A stretch of DNA of 36,967 bases from NCBI GenBank assembly GCA_014885115.2, contig WKLE02003016.1:1-36967 (forward strand), in the 5' to 3' direction. The stretch comes from Asterionellopsis glacialis (taxonomy: Eukaryota; Bacillariophyta; Plagiogrammaphyceae; Rhaphoneidales; Asterionellopsidaceae). Shown piece after piece: positions 1 to 10,018 of the stretch (positions are counted from its first letter, which is position 1; every line of letters starts with the position of its first letter). The notes below the pieces were generated by a model. That model did no database searches. It was not told where the DNA came from and was given only the letters and a program-made list of their open reading frames with translations. A program made the translations under genes and the position numbers.

Positions 1-535
1 AAAAAGGAGTCGAATTAATCTAGGGGGTAACATTTTAATAGCGCCAGTCTTACTTTCTTTTGGGAGGCGGGCGATGGCGGACAGCGGGTGAAGGACAGAG
101 ATCCCCACCAAATATTATATAACTCTAATCCTATTATTAGAGGCGTAAAAAGAAGGCACTCACAACTCACAAACCGCATCCACTCCCAAGCACTTTTATC
201 ACTCCTTTGGAAATATCAGCAGTTGAAGTACGTGTCGACTTCTGTACTGATCTACAAGAGGCACAGGGTGTGTCGCGATCCAAAGAGAGAGGCGGCGGGC
301 GATGGATGCACCCGGTGTGATTGGAAAAAATGTACGGTATCGCCTCCCTCGTCACCTCCACGCGTCAAGCAAACCTTACACACATCAACTTTTAATGATT
401 TGTGGGTGACACACGGGGAAGCTAAAAAAAAATCTCTACACGGTATATATCTGGAGACGGTTCATCTTGCCCTGTTGTTGTGGTTCTGTTCAGCTGTGTA
501 ATAAGACTACATACACAAACATCTTAAAAGAGAAA
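1..535. other. 5' flank of the first gene; no gene seen
   Basis: Non-coding sequence upstream of the first gene. Open frames here lack an ATG or oppose one another, and none resembles a known protein. An 11-base string, GCGGGCGATGG, occurs near 68-79 and again near 295-305. The probable 5' untranslated region is AT-rich just before the ATG at 536. Confidence 0.5.
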
Positions 536-2098
536 ATGGGACTTTTAACAAGACACACGGCACTCTTGCTGTTCCTCTTGAGGAGCTTTGCACCATCGGC
601 AGCATCGTCATCTGCATTGGTGAGCGAATGTACGACAAAGCTTCCAATGAGTTTATCCATGGTGGTTTCGGATTTAGAAGCGGAAGGAGTTGCAAAGGTT
701 ACCACGGCATGCTTAATTACAAGTCGTTCTGTCACCAGGTCACAACGAACTTCTCTTGTGCAATCTCTTTTTGGTGTGGAGGAAAGTGAGGAAGAATTTG
801 CGACGATTACAGCCTTTGGAAAGAAAATATTTGATGATGATGACGATGGTATCGCTATTTGCAACCCCCCCGGACAAGCTGAGGCAAACGAAGTTGCTTC
901 GACTGCCGTAGCATGTGGAGGTACGATTGTGTACGCTCCAAGTCCCGTCGATCTTGCTCGTGGTGAAGGACTTTTTGACTTTCTTGCTCCAGCTATGGAA
1001 CGTGTCATCAAGTCTCACGAGGGTACTTCTCGAAAAGCTGTCTTGGTGGTTGTCGTGTCGGGTGATATTGAAACTGCTAAATCTCAAATGAACCAGGCTG
1101 CTACTTCTATTCTTTCGACAATCGCACAACCGGGATCCTCGAAAAAGGCTCTTGGATTAGAGGATGTCTTTGACCATGTGGCGTACATTTCATCGTCGAC
1201 TGACTTTGAAACGTTTGAAGATACACTTTGTCACTTGGGAGGTGCCTGTGACCCTGATGAGGCCAAGGCATCAGTAGCATCCACTGTAGCTGCTGATTTC
1301 TCCTTGGAACGTGCCGTATCCGCCATGACATCTGCTTCTGTCAGTAGTGCAGAGGATTTGGCTGCCGCACGGCAGTTGGGACCTGCCAAACAAAAGATTC
1401 TTGTGGCTGGACTTGAAAAGGTAAAAGGTATCACTACCAACGATGCCGGTGAACCCCAGCTTGTGGCCAACTTTGGTGAATTGTGTGATGCATCGGCCAA
1501 GCTTGCCATGGACGAACTTGATCAAGTGGCATCACCCTCCTCTGCTCTCTCGAAACAGATCAAATCCAGTCTCAAGGAAGAGTTGTATGCGGAGCTTGGT
1601 GACATTTTCAATCAACAGCTCAAGCAGTGTGCGTTGGCTGCCTTTGAAGAATTCCGACGGAAATTATCGCAGCTTCGTGTATCACCCAATCTTGCATCTG
1701 ATATGGATAGGTGTGCATCGGAAGCATTAGAGGAGTTTAACACAAATGCCAAGAAACTCCAAGCCAAGGGTACCTCGTGGTCGGTGGCACCCTCCAAGAT
1801 TGCCTTGGGGAAAGCTATGAAAGAGTACTGTGCCGACCGACTAGTCGTGGCACGGGCCAGTGGCCAATACAAACCAGTTCCACGCAAGGGTGTCACGGTA
1901 GGCCTTCACTGGCTCTTGCCCAAGCCATTTGGTAATGACTTTAGACAAGAACCATGGATGGTTCATGCTTCGGATAACCTGGTGTACGTCCCTAAAGACA
2001 AGATTACCGATGTGAGTCCCCAAGAAGTTCAGGCAGGAGATTGGCGTACTAAAATTGTACCAAGCCCTGCTGGCAATGATATTGTGTACGTGCAGTAA
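536..2098 (+). CDS. secreted degenerate RHD3/Sey1-like GTPase domain protein
   Basis: Single-exon 520-residue protein. I start at the ATG at 536 because a signal peptide follows at once (MGLLTRHTALLLFLLRSFAP, cleavage near residue 24); the frame is open further upstream but has no ATG there. The order of elements resembles the RHD3/Sey1 GTPase family: a P-loop-like position near residues 66-75 reading RSQRTSLVQSLFG where the family has SSGKSTLLNxLFG; NPPG near 110 in place of the G3 DxxG; a hydrophobic strand AVLVVVVSGD near 168 followed by ILSTIAQP and a VFDHV segment; then a helical region at about 330-430. The P-loop Gly and Lys are replaced by Gln and Arg, so GTP hydrolysis is doubtful. 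No transmembrane hairpin is visible, unlike ER-shaping Sey1 proteins, and the last ~90 residues (GLHWLLPKPFG onward) are unlike anything I know. The family assignment is inference; coding status and secretion are well supported. Confidence 0.75.
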   Translation: MGLLTRHTALLLFLLRSFAPSAASSSALVSECTTKLPMSLSMVVSDLEAEGVAKVTTACLITSRSVTRSQRTSLVQSLFGVEESEEEFATITAFGKKIFDDDDDGIAICNPPGQAEANEVASTAVACGGTIVYAPSPVDLARGEGLFDFLAPAMERVIKSHEGTSRKAVLVVVVSGDIETAKSQMNQAATSILSTIAQPGSSKKALGLEDVFDHVAYISSSTDFETFEDTLCHLGGACDPDEAKASVASTVAADFSLERAVSAMTSASVSSAEDLAAARQLGPAKQKILVAGLEKVKGITTNDAGEPQLVANFGELCDASAKLAMDELDQVASPSSALSKQIKSSLKEELYAELGDIFNQQLKQCALAAFEEFRRKLSQLRVSPNLASDMDRCASEALEEFNTNAKKLQAKGTSWSVAPSKIALGKAMKEYCADRLVVARASGQYKPVPRKGVTVGLHWLLPKPFGNDFRQEPWMVHASDNLVYVPKDKITDVSPQEVQAGDWRTKIVPSPAGNDIVYVQ

Positions 2099-4406
2099 AC
2101 TAAAACAAATAAAATCAACTCTATACATGGTAGTTACGGCACGAAAATATCCTATATGTTTTGCCTCTGTCTGTCTGTTTGCAATTTGGCTTTCACCGTT
2201 TTAAAAAAAGGAGGGGGGTATAACTTTAAACATTGATGAATAGCATTTTAAATATCCTTGTTATTTGTTTGTCTACCTTTACATGAATCTAGAGAGGGCA
2301 GAAAGCAGTTTTAGGTGGCATTCCATTCCTGGTGTGCCACTCAAGGTAATGAAGGTGCGATAGTAGAATCCTATTGAACTAGACTCAACAGGTGCATGAT
2401 TCGTATTTACCAGATGAGAAAAATAGAAGAAGATTCAATTTCAACGTCTGGGTACGCCATAAAAGATTCTACAACAGTGAGAGTGGGAGAATTTGATTCC
2501 AAAGTCAGGAAAAAGCCATTCAATAGACACTACGTGGGTGGTTTCTCAGTGGTACCCAATTTTCTCTCAGGTTGTTCGATCGAATGCATTCAACAAATGG
2601 ACTGTGTTTGAATTATGCTAATGCTAGTTGTACACATATCCAGTGTCGCACACTGTGTGTCAATGTGATAGGGTCGAAAGAATGTGGTAAAAAAATCGAC
2701 AGTTATGGTTCGATTACATGCTGAAGATACTCTTTTTCTGATTGGATGGTCACTTTCTATGAAGACACAGTATATTAAAGCCAATAGGCTACCTATTTAA
2801 ATGTGTAGTTGGCATCAATAGAACATCTACAGTATTATACCACACAATTGGATTGGCTGGAAATCAAAAAAAACTGGCACTTGATTTCGGAGGAATCTTT
2901 TTCTTGCTTTTTACCGAGTGATAAGCAGTGTTCAACGGGAGAAATGGGAAAGATTTTTCATTTATGCATGACATAATGTAAGGAATGAAGCTAGACAATG
3001 AGCCTCCCAATGGTGAACTGGTAAAACCTATCATGGTTCATCGCGTGAAAAGAGGCATCCATATTCCTCTAAACATATCAAGGAGTGATTAGTTGGTTGG
3101 TTGGTGAATCGATAGTCTGCGGATTAGTGTCTCTTGTCCTTGTCCCTGTGAGTTTCACTTGTATGCTTCTTTCGCTCTACTTCAAGGTAGAGTTCGTTAC
3201 CGATTACACCCCGTAGCATTTAGGTTGTTGTCCTACACAAATAATTGTTTCAGGAAGCAGAACTGATTTTTTTCTACCAAAAAAAGTGGAACAAAGTAGA
3301 AGCGGGCAGAATTCGTTACCAAATACAGCCTTGAGCAGTTAGGTTGTTGTCCTACACTAATAATTGTATCAGGAAATCAGAACTGATCTTATTTTTGCAA
3401 AAAAAGGGAAAGCATTATGTGGAGGTGGAAATACCTGCAACCGTTGAATTTCTGGATTGCAAAATTGTGTGGATAGCTGCTGCGACATTTAAGAGGCAAT
3501 GTCATACCAAGTATCCCGATGTCCTTATACTTACGAAGTATTGTATTGGCCCGGCAGCTGCTTCGACGGAAAATCCCAAAATCGCTTGGTACCAGTAGAA
3601 TTTGAATAAAATGTCATACAAAATCAATCTATGTTATGGCTTAAAAGAGAGTCGTGTACATTCGTCAAATTTTTTAGTTCAACGTCTCAAGGGGACCATG
3701 TATTCTGCTACTGGTTCAGTTAATTTATCTAAAATTATTTCGAAATTCAGCAATAACACTTCCAGTCACACAAAAGACTTATACAGATGGCGTACAATGG
3801 ACATTACATGAAATATTTAACATTCGTGAATATATACACTCATAAATTTATATAGATTCTTCAGTAGTATCTTTTACAGTACAAAACTCGAATGTCCAAG
3901 AAACGAAAAAACTCAACGGTCAGTGTTATCATTTTTTTATCTGATTTTTGGGGGCAAGATTTGCTTTCACAACTTCTTGTTTTACGTAGTCCCAGAGTTG
4001 CGATAGATGATAGATACAGCAGGGGAAGTAGTTAGTCCTGCTTTTGGATACCTTATACACATGTCAACCGGTAAAAATCACGTGTTAGACTCTACGAACT
4101 GTTCAAAAAAATAGGCTTCGCACCTCGCACTCGATACCTAAAACTTCTTCCGTCTTCGGAAACATCAACGAGAGAACAAACCAAAGAAATCGATTCATAA
4201 ATCTTCATAAATCGTGTTAAATCTTTGATAAGACAATTCTCAATCGAAAAGAAAAAGTTCGACAAGGTAGGTGATTTCTCTGTGTATTTCATGTTGTGGA
4301 ATTAAATTGAAAGTGTTTTCGAAGAAAATTTTCCGCGTATTTCACAAACCTTTCTTCCGCTGATTTCGCTGCATCACAGGAAATACATATCAGCAATTCT
4401 TGCATC
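2099..4406. other. intergenic region; no convincing gene
   Basis: 2.3 kb of AT-rich non-coding DNA between the first secreted protein and the HYR-repeat gene. Short open frames (for example 3344-3598 plus and 4092-4292 minus) show no recognisable domain. CpG occurs at ordinary frequency, in contrast to the block after 9.96 kb. It contains a diverged direct duplication at about 3190-3400, listed separately. The last 100 bases are the probable 5' untranslated region of the next gene. Confidence 0.5.
3189..3405. repeat. diverged tandem duplication, about 119-bp unit
   Basis: Two adjacent similar segments. Both carry TTCGTTACC, then AGGTTGTTGTCCTACAC, then AATAATTGT, TCAGGAA, CAGAACTGAT and an A-rich run. 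The shared AGGTTGTTG starts at 3222 and 3341, an offset of 119 bases. Substitutions and small indels separate the copies, so the duplication is not recent. No coding role is seen. Confidence 0.7.
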
Positions 4407-7400
4407 ATGAAAGCTTATGCTCATCATTTCCTGTATGTGATAATATGTTTGGCTTTATCATTCCCTAGTGTAAGTGGAGTGATTACCTTCTTCGCCCAAG
4501 ATGTGTTCCCGAACTATAAGAATGATTTCATTGAAAAACAGTATTACAAAGGCCCGTTCGTTAACTCTGAAGCAGAACAGGCAAATTTCCTCGAGTACAT
4601 CTCAAATCCTGAAGTAGAAATTTTTGACGGATTTGATTTAGGTAATTATGAAAGCCTAGATATTACAACATTCAAACAAGCAGGTAAAGTTAAGCTCCGT
4701 ACCGGACCTGAAACTACCTTTTCTCTTGTGGCTAGTCAGGGTATAGGGGTTGGTCGTTATCCAGTCGAAGGAACCCTGTTTCTTGATGCGAGAGCACGAG
4801 AAGGGGGTCTGTTCCTAGATCTTGAAAAACCAATAGCTGCCTTTGGGTTTTTTGGCATTGATATGGGAGACTTCAAGGGAAATATCATTATCCGAACCAT
4901 GCTACGTGGAACTGATGAGAAAAGCTATACAATTCAGTTTCCGGACCCCAATATTCTGGACGGGAGTGTCCTATTTTTTGGACTGATTGATACCGATCAA
5001 TTTGATGAAGTTCGATTTGAAACAGAGGGGAAAGCGGATTTTTTTGCGTTCGACAAATTCACAATTGGAAGTATCGAACAAGTTATTACCTGTCGAAATG
5101 TAACTGTCGTGGTTGATAGCAATTGCGACGCTACTGCTCCCGGTGTAGACGAACTATTCAAACAGTCAAATGCTGATAATCACATTCTCTCAGGACTTCC
5201 TGATTCCTTATTTCCAGGCAACAACTATACGTACAAAATCACTGCAACATACTTGTCAGGAACGTCCCTAGAGAATTCAAACGACTGTACAGGAATCGTC
5301 CAAGTTCTCGACCTTGAACCTCCAGAAGTCACCTGTCTTGCTGTTGTAGATAGTGCCAATGACGATTGTTTTGCAACTGTCAAGCCTATAGGAATTGCAA
5401 CCGATAACTGCCCCGGCGTCAGCCAAATACAAGATCCACCTGTCGGTACCGAAGTAGGTGTGGATGAGTATACTGTCAGCTTTACTGCAACAGATGCAAG
5501 CGGCAACACGGCAACCTGTACCGAGATCTTTACAGTGGTGGACGATACTCCCCTTGATGTATTTTGTGACAATGTTCCCGATATGGAGGCTGACTCGAAT
5601 TGTGAAGCAATAGTTCCCGATATTGGTACTGCCGTCGACAACTGTGGTACCAAGGACAAACTTCAACTACATGGCATTGGTAGTCGGGTAGGCCTGGGAC
5701 TCCAAACAATAACATTCAGTGCAAAAGACAATCAGGATAATATAGCTACATGCTCATCAACATTCAGAGTGACAGATGCCACCCCTCCAGACGTCACCTG
5801 CATGGAAGATACAGTTCTACAAGTCGACAAAAACTGTAACGCAGCGTTACCCGGGATTGGTAGTGCCACTGACAACTGTGGGGCGAACGCAAGTCAAGAA
5901 CCGGCTTCAGAGACTGATGTTACAGTTGGTCAGACTACAGTAAGGTACTCTGCAGAAGACGATGCTGGTAATACAGCCTCTTGTTCTACTGTCTTCACAG
6001 TGGTGGATAATGTTCGTCCAGAAGTTAATTGTCCAGAAAGAGTAGAAGAAAGTGCAGATGAAAATTGCCAGGCAGTTCTCCCTGATGTTGGTGTTGCAAC
6101 TGACAATTGTAATGTTAACAGCCAAGTCCAATCTCCACCTGTAGGTGCAGTCATAAGCGAGGTTGGTGAGACATTGCTACAGTTTACTGCGAAAGACAAT
6201 AGTGATAACGAAGCATCTTGTTCTACACGATTTACAATGGTAGATAGCACCCCTCCAGATTTAACTTGCATTGAAGATGTTGAAAGAAAGGCTGATCAAA
6301 ACTGTAAGGCCGTAATCACTAGTATAAAACTTGCGGTAAGAGACAACTGTGCCCTTGACGCTGAAAGACAAGACCCACCCGTAGGAACGACAATTTCCGC
6401 TGGTAGCAGGGTGGTCACTTATACAGCAACTGACGAAAGTGACAATACTGCTTCGTGTTCAACGGTATTTCGTGTGGTTGATACTACTAATCCAATCGTT
6501 TCGTGTAGAAGTGATTTGACAGTACCTGCAAATGATATCACTTGTGATGCGCAGGTGCCAGATATTGGTTCAGCAACAGACAATTGTGGTATTTCCACCA
6601 AACAACAGACACCACCAGTGTCTACTACTGTAGGTGTTGGTTCTACGACTATCTCCTTTGTTGCCACGGACGTCCACGATAACGAAGCATCTTGTGAAAC
6701 GACCGTCACGGTTGTTGACACAACCATTCCTACCGTTGTCTGTTTACCGGACTTTGACCAGGAAGCGAACGAGAACTGCAAGGCAGAGATTCCCTCTATC
6801 GGCACTGCAACAGATAACTGTGCCATTGTAAGTGAACTTCAGCAACCGCAGAGAGATTTTGTTGCTATCGGGAAACATTCAATACTTTATACTGCAAAGG
6901 ACAGTAGCCAAAATGAAGCAACATGTTCAACAACCATGACTGTAGTAGATAATAGTCCGCCCGTGGTTAATTGTGATAATGAGATAGTACAGAATGCAAA
7001 CGAGAATTGTGAGGGCGAAGTGCCAGTCATTGGCACCGCGGAAGATAATTGTGGAGTTGATAAAACAATACAGCAACCTCTTGTCGGTCATGTGGTCGGC
7101 ATTAGTAATACAGATATAAAATTCACTGCCGTCGATTCCGAAGGCAATGCTGCTTCCTGTTCTTCTCTGTTAAGAGTTGTGGATAATTCTTCTCCTATTG
7201 TTGAATGCATTCCAAATGAAGTTTTGACTCTAGATGAAAGGTGTAGTTTAACAATACCCAGTATTGGTACTTCAACAGATAATTGCGGCATTTGGGCTGA
7301 AGTCCAGAATCCACCAGTAGGTTCAAAAATTGATGACATTGGTGATACAGAAGTTACATACACTGCAAGAGACGCAAGCAACAACGACGGTTCTTGCTCT

Positions 7401-8957
7401 ACAATCTTGACAATTTTAGATGAAAGCCCTCCAGAAGTTGCCTGTTCTAACTCTCTGGAAGCATCCGTGGATGAAAACTGCTTGGTAAAGGTACCTGTTG
7501 TAGGTGAGGCACGAGATAATTGTGGTCTCAATACTGAAATCCAGGAACCATCTGCAGATGCCTATGTACGTGAAGGGGATCATTTAATTGTATTTACTGC
7601 GACAGACAGAAGTTCGAACACCGCATCCTGTACAACACCACTGAGAGCTGTGGATGACATCCCCCCTGAGGTTAAGTGCATTTCCGATGTTGTCTACAAC
7701 GCTGATGTGAATTGTGAAGGTACAGTTCCTAATATTGGATCTGCCACTGATAATTGCAATAACATTGTAATTGAAGATCAAAGTCCCCGAGCTGGTGTCA
7801 AAGTAGGTCTTGGTGATACTACTATTACATATAGCGTTGAAGACGGTAGTGGTAACACAGCATCTTGCACAACTAAACTTACAGTCAGGCCATTTTTTGA
7901 TCTTGATGCTCGATGTAGCCCCAGCGTAGAAGCTATTGCTGATGAAAATTGCGAGGCCAGCGTTCCACAGATTGCTAACGCTCGTTCTTCCTGCGGCGCT
8001 GGATTTTACAATCAAGACCAGTTTCCTCCTCCTGGCACTCTTGCTCGTGCAGGTATGACAAATTTAACTGTCTCGAGAAGCTTTTTAGGGAGAAATGGTG
8101 GACCCACTTCTTCTTGCTCCTCTGGATTTATTGTAAAAGATGCCACACCACCGGTCCAAGCAACACAAGATCCAATTTGTCTGTGGCCAGCAAATAATAA
8201 TTTTTACTGCGAGCCACTGTCTACTCTAGTCCAAGGAATTGACAATTGTGATGATGACCCTATAATTTCATATGCTGGGTGCTCGTCAAGCCCTGCAAAT
8301 GAGGATTCCTGTCTAGATTATTGCATATACGATGAGGATTTGGATAGGGTGTGCTTTCGCGCTGAGAGTGCTCGCTCGTACACAGTTGAGGCCAGAGCTG
8401 CAGATTCGTCGGGAAATGAAAATTACTTTACTCGCATTGTGAATGTACCAGAACATTTGACCAACATGGATATAAGTAGGTGCGCAACGCCGTCAACTAA
8501 TTTCACTGATAACAGTAGGCACCTAGGCTATGCCGAAGATAATGACGAATGCAACAAAGATATTGGGAAGGGAAAAGGGAAAGGGAAGGGAAAGGGAGGG
8601 CTGTCTAAGAAAACTGGTAAAGGCGGGAGAAACAGTGGAAAGGGAGGAAGAAGCGGCGGCAAGGGGAAGGGGGGAAGAAGCGATGGCAAAGGAGGAAGGA
8701 GTGGTGGCAGAGGAGGAGGGGGCACCAGAAAGAAAGGAAGAACAGATGGCAAGGGAGGAAGAAGCAGTGGAAAAGGGGGGAGAAATAGTGACAAAGGCAG
8801 GACAGGTGGGGGTGGAGACAAAGGAAGTAGAGGCGGTGGGAGAAGCAGAGGTGGGAGAAACCCTAGTAGTGGAAGGATCAGTAACAATCCCTACGATAAA
8901 CGTGCCACAGGTAGGGAAAGAAACGGTAGAGAAAGGGCTCTTCGTGGTTTCTGGTAG
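4407..8957 (+). CDS. large secreted HYR-repeat protein with basic Gly/Lys-rich tail
   Basis: Single-exon 1516-residue protein, ATG at 4407, signal peptide at about 1-24 (FLYVIICLALSFPSVSG). Residues ~25-225 form a beta-rich domain with GFFGIDMGDF and FFAFDKFTIG motifs, like carbohydrate- or matrix-binding sandwiches. A degenerate unit follows. Residues ~305-1161 hold eleven units of about 78 residues, each with a (D/E)xNC, GxATDNCG, QxPPVG, TATDxSxNTASCST, VVDxTPPxVxC plan and four or more regularly spaced cysteines. This is the hyalin-repeat (HYR) type of immunoglobulin-like adhesion domain; two more divergent units reach ~1350. From ~1386 the chain becomes a Lys/Gly/Arg/Ser tail (GKGKGKGKGKGG, then GGRSxGKGG motifs). 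The tail is encoded by a nearly pure purine strand, 36 purines in a row at 8565-8600. HYR proteins are usually extracellular matrix or adhesion proteins; the cationic tail could bind silica or anionic polysaccharide. That role is inference. Confidence 0.9.
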   Translation: MKAYAHHFLYVIICLALSFPSVSGVITFFAQDVFPNYKNDFIEKQYYKGPFVNSEAEQANFLEYISNPEVEIFDGFDLGNYESLDITTFKQAGKVKLRTGPETTFSLVASQGIGVGRYPVEGTLFLDARAREGGLFLDLEKPIAAFGFFGIDMGDFKGNIIIRTMLRGTDEKSYTIQFPDPNILDGSVLFFGLIDTDQFDEVRFETEGKADFFAFDKFTIGSIEQVITCRNVTVVVDSNCDATAPGVDELFKQSNADNHILSGLPDSLFPGNNYTYKITATYLSGTSLENSNDCTGIVQVLDLEPPEVTCLAVVDSANDDCFATVKPIGIATDNCPGVSQIQDPPVGTEVGVDEYTVSFTATDASGNTATCTEIFTVVDDTPLDVFCDNVPDMEADSNCEAIVPDIGTAVDNCGTKDKLQLHGIGSRVGLGLQTITFSAKDNQDNIATCSSTFRVTDATPPDVTCMEDTVLQVDKNCNAALPGIGSATDNCGANASQEPASETDVTVGQTTVRYSAEDDAGNTASCSTVFTVVDNVRPEVNCPERVEESADENCQAVLPDVGVATDNCNVNSQVQSPPVGAVISEVGETLLQFTAKDNSDNEASCSTRFTMVDSTPPDLTCIEDVERKADQNCKAVITSIKLAVRDNCALDAERQDPPVGTTISAGSRVVTYTATDESDNTASCSTVFRVVDTTNPIVSCRSDLTVPANDITCDAQVPDIGSATDNCGISTKQQTPPVSTTVGVGSTTISFVATDVHDNEASCETTVTVVDTTIPTVVCLPDFDQEANENCKAEIPSIGTATDNCAIVSELQQPQRDFVAIGKHSILYTAKDSSQNEATCSTTMTVVDNSPPVVNCDNEIVQNANENCEGEVPVIGTAEDNCGVDKTIQQPLVGHVVGISNTDIKFTAVDSEGNAASCSSLLRVVDNSSPIVECIPNEVLTLDERCSLTIPSIGTSTDNCGIWAEVQNPPVGSKIDDIGDTEVTYTARDASNNDGSCSTILTILDESPPEVACSNSLEASVDENCLVKVPVVGEARDNCGLNTEIQEPSADAYVREGDHLIVFTATDRSSNTASCTTPLRAVDDIPPEVKCISDVVYNADVNCEGTVPNIGSATDNCNNIVIEDQSPRAGVKVGLGDTTITYSVEDGSGNTASCTTKLTVRPFFDLDARCSPSVEAIADENCEASVPQIANARSSCGAGFYNQDQFPPPGTLARAGMTNLTVSRSFLGRNGGPTSSCSSGFIVKDATPPVQATQDPICLWPANNNFYCEPLSTLVQGIDNCDDDPIISYAGCSSSPANEDSCLDYCIYDEDLDRVCFRAESARSYTVEARAADSSGNENYFTRIVNVPEHLTNMDISRCATPSTNFTDNSRHLGYAEDNDECNKDIGKGKGKGKGKGGLSKKTGKGGRNSGKGGRSGGKGKGGRSDGKGGRSGGRGGGGTRKKGRTDGKGGRSSGKGGRNSDKGRTGGGGDKGSRGGGRSRGGRNPSSGRISNNPYDKRATGRERNGRERALRGFW
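8562..8885 (+). repeat. purine-rich low-complexity tract encoding the Lys/Gly tail
   Basis: The tail of the HYR gene is written almost entirely in A and G on the coding strand (GGN, AAR and AGR codons), with interrupted GGAAGAAGC/GGCAAAGGA units. Such a homopurine tract is prone to slippage and alternative structure, so length variation between alleles is likely. The complementary strand reads as a Pro/Leu-rich open frame, which is an artefact of composition. Confidence 0.75.
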
Positions 8958-9960
8958 CTCGAGTATACAGAGCAGTAGAAGTGGGGTAGAGATGGAGACA
9001 AGGGAGGGAAGATGGTGCTAGGAGCAGAGGGCAGAGGATTGCATTTCTAAAGTTTTCGTTTTACGAAAGAGTGCTATCCATCGACATAGCAGCCAATATT
9101 GAACATGAGCCTTGAGGCCGCTGCAGGACTGCCAATACGGAGTCTATATTTAGATTCAACTTTACTCTTTATTTGAGAAAGTCCCCTGGAATTCATTATT
9201 GAGCTGTCACAACACCCACTTTTGCAACTTTACCGTTGCAAAAATATACAAAACTTATAACAAATCAGTCTTATTTCAACGTTTCCAACTAAAGCATTTC
9301 CGGGTGTTCAGTTTTTTACAAATCTGTATTTCAGTCCAGGTCTCCTGTCTGGGACCGAAGAGATTTCCGGGAGAAACCTTATGCTTTTGCTTTTTAGAGT
9401 GTGCTTTTAAAGTGGTTCTTCATGGTTACTTATTATATCATATAGGTCAAATTTTTATAGAGATTGAGATTATCTCATCACTTGAACGTAAACTTGTTTT
9501 GTGTAAAGGAAATTGTATAACTCTTACTATTATTTTGGAGTTGATTGTTTTTTGCTGTTTACCTGCCCAGCATTGTAGTATTAAGACCAATTGAGACATG
9601 CTGACACTGCTAAGTCCATTTTTTTAACTCTTGGTTTCAAATTACCAAGTGCTTAAATTAGAAGCTATCTCTTGCACAAAGGAGGATGAGATCACTACCT
9701 ACTAAGGATAGAAGAAGTAAGGGCACGTGTTGGAAGTCACGAGTATTACAACGTGAGAGAGAAGATTGACAAGAAAGGTGCTCAAAAGCTATCTTTGGAT
9801 AGTGTTTCCTGTTGACTATTGTTGACTCTAGTATTGTTGACTACTTACAACTACTGTTAACTACTATTGCCTGTTGACTGTGGACTGTGGACTACTGTTG
9901 TCTATTGTCTCGTATTGCAACCTGATGTCTGATGTTGGATCCCTGCCCATTTACCATTAT
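8958..9960. other. 3' flank of the HYR gene with small repeats
   Basis: About 1 kb without a convincing gene. A 131-codon frame at 9199-9594 begins with TTG and shows no domain. CpG is present at normal density here. It contains a perfect 9-bp inverted repeat, TTTTGCAAC / GTTGCAAAA, with a 6-base loop (9220-9243), 263 bp past the HYR stop, which could form a transcript hairpin. It also contains a degenerate minisatellite at 9800-9910. Confidence 0.5.
9800..9912. repeat. degenerate minisatellite of TTGACTACT-like units
   Basis: Imperfect tandem units such as TGTTGACTATTG, TTGTTGACTAC, CTGTTAACTACTATTG, CTGTTGACTG and TGGACTACTGTTG run through this stretch. Units differ by substitutions and spacing, so it is an old array. 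It lies just before the point where CpG dinucleotides almost vanish. Confidence 0.6.
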
Positions 9961-10018
9961 ACAGTTTTCTAAACCTATTTGTGAAGTTTCACAAGTTTTA
10001 CTATAAGTATAAAACTGT
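9961..10018. repeat. nested palindrome at the edge of the CpG-poor block
   Basis: Outer arms ACAGTTTT (9961-9968) and AAAACTGT (10011-10018) enclose an inner palindrome, TTGTGAAGTTTCACAA (9979-9994). A shorter TAAAC/GTTTTA pairing lies between them. The whole could fold as one imperfect hairpin. It sits at the left boundary of the CpG-depleted block and could be a miniature inverted-repeat element or the end of a relic transposon; no matching copy was seen at the right boundary. Confidence 0.5.

Noticed and set aside
8528..8887. Pro/Leu-rich open frame on the minus strand
   Set aside because: It is the complement of the purine-rich Lys/Gly tail of the HYR gene; composition alone removes stop codons.
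9199..9594. 131-codon plus-strand frame
   Set aside because: It starts with TTG, contains no domain or signal peptide that I recognise, and lies in low-complexity AT-rich DNA.
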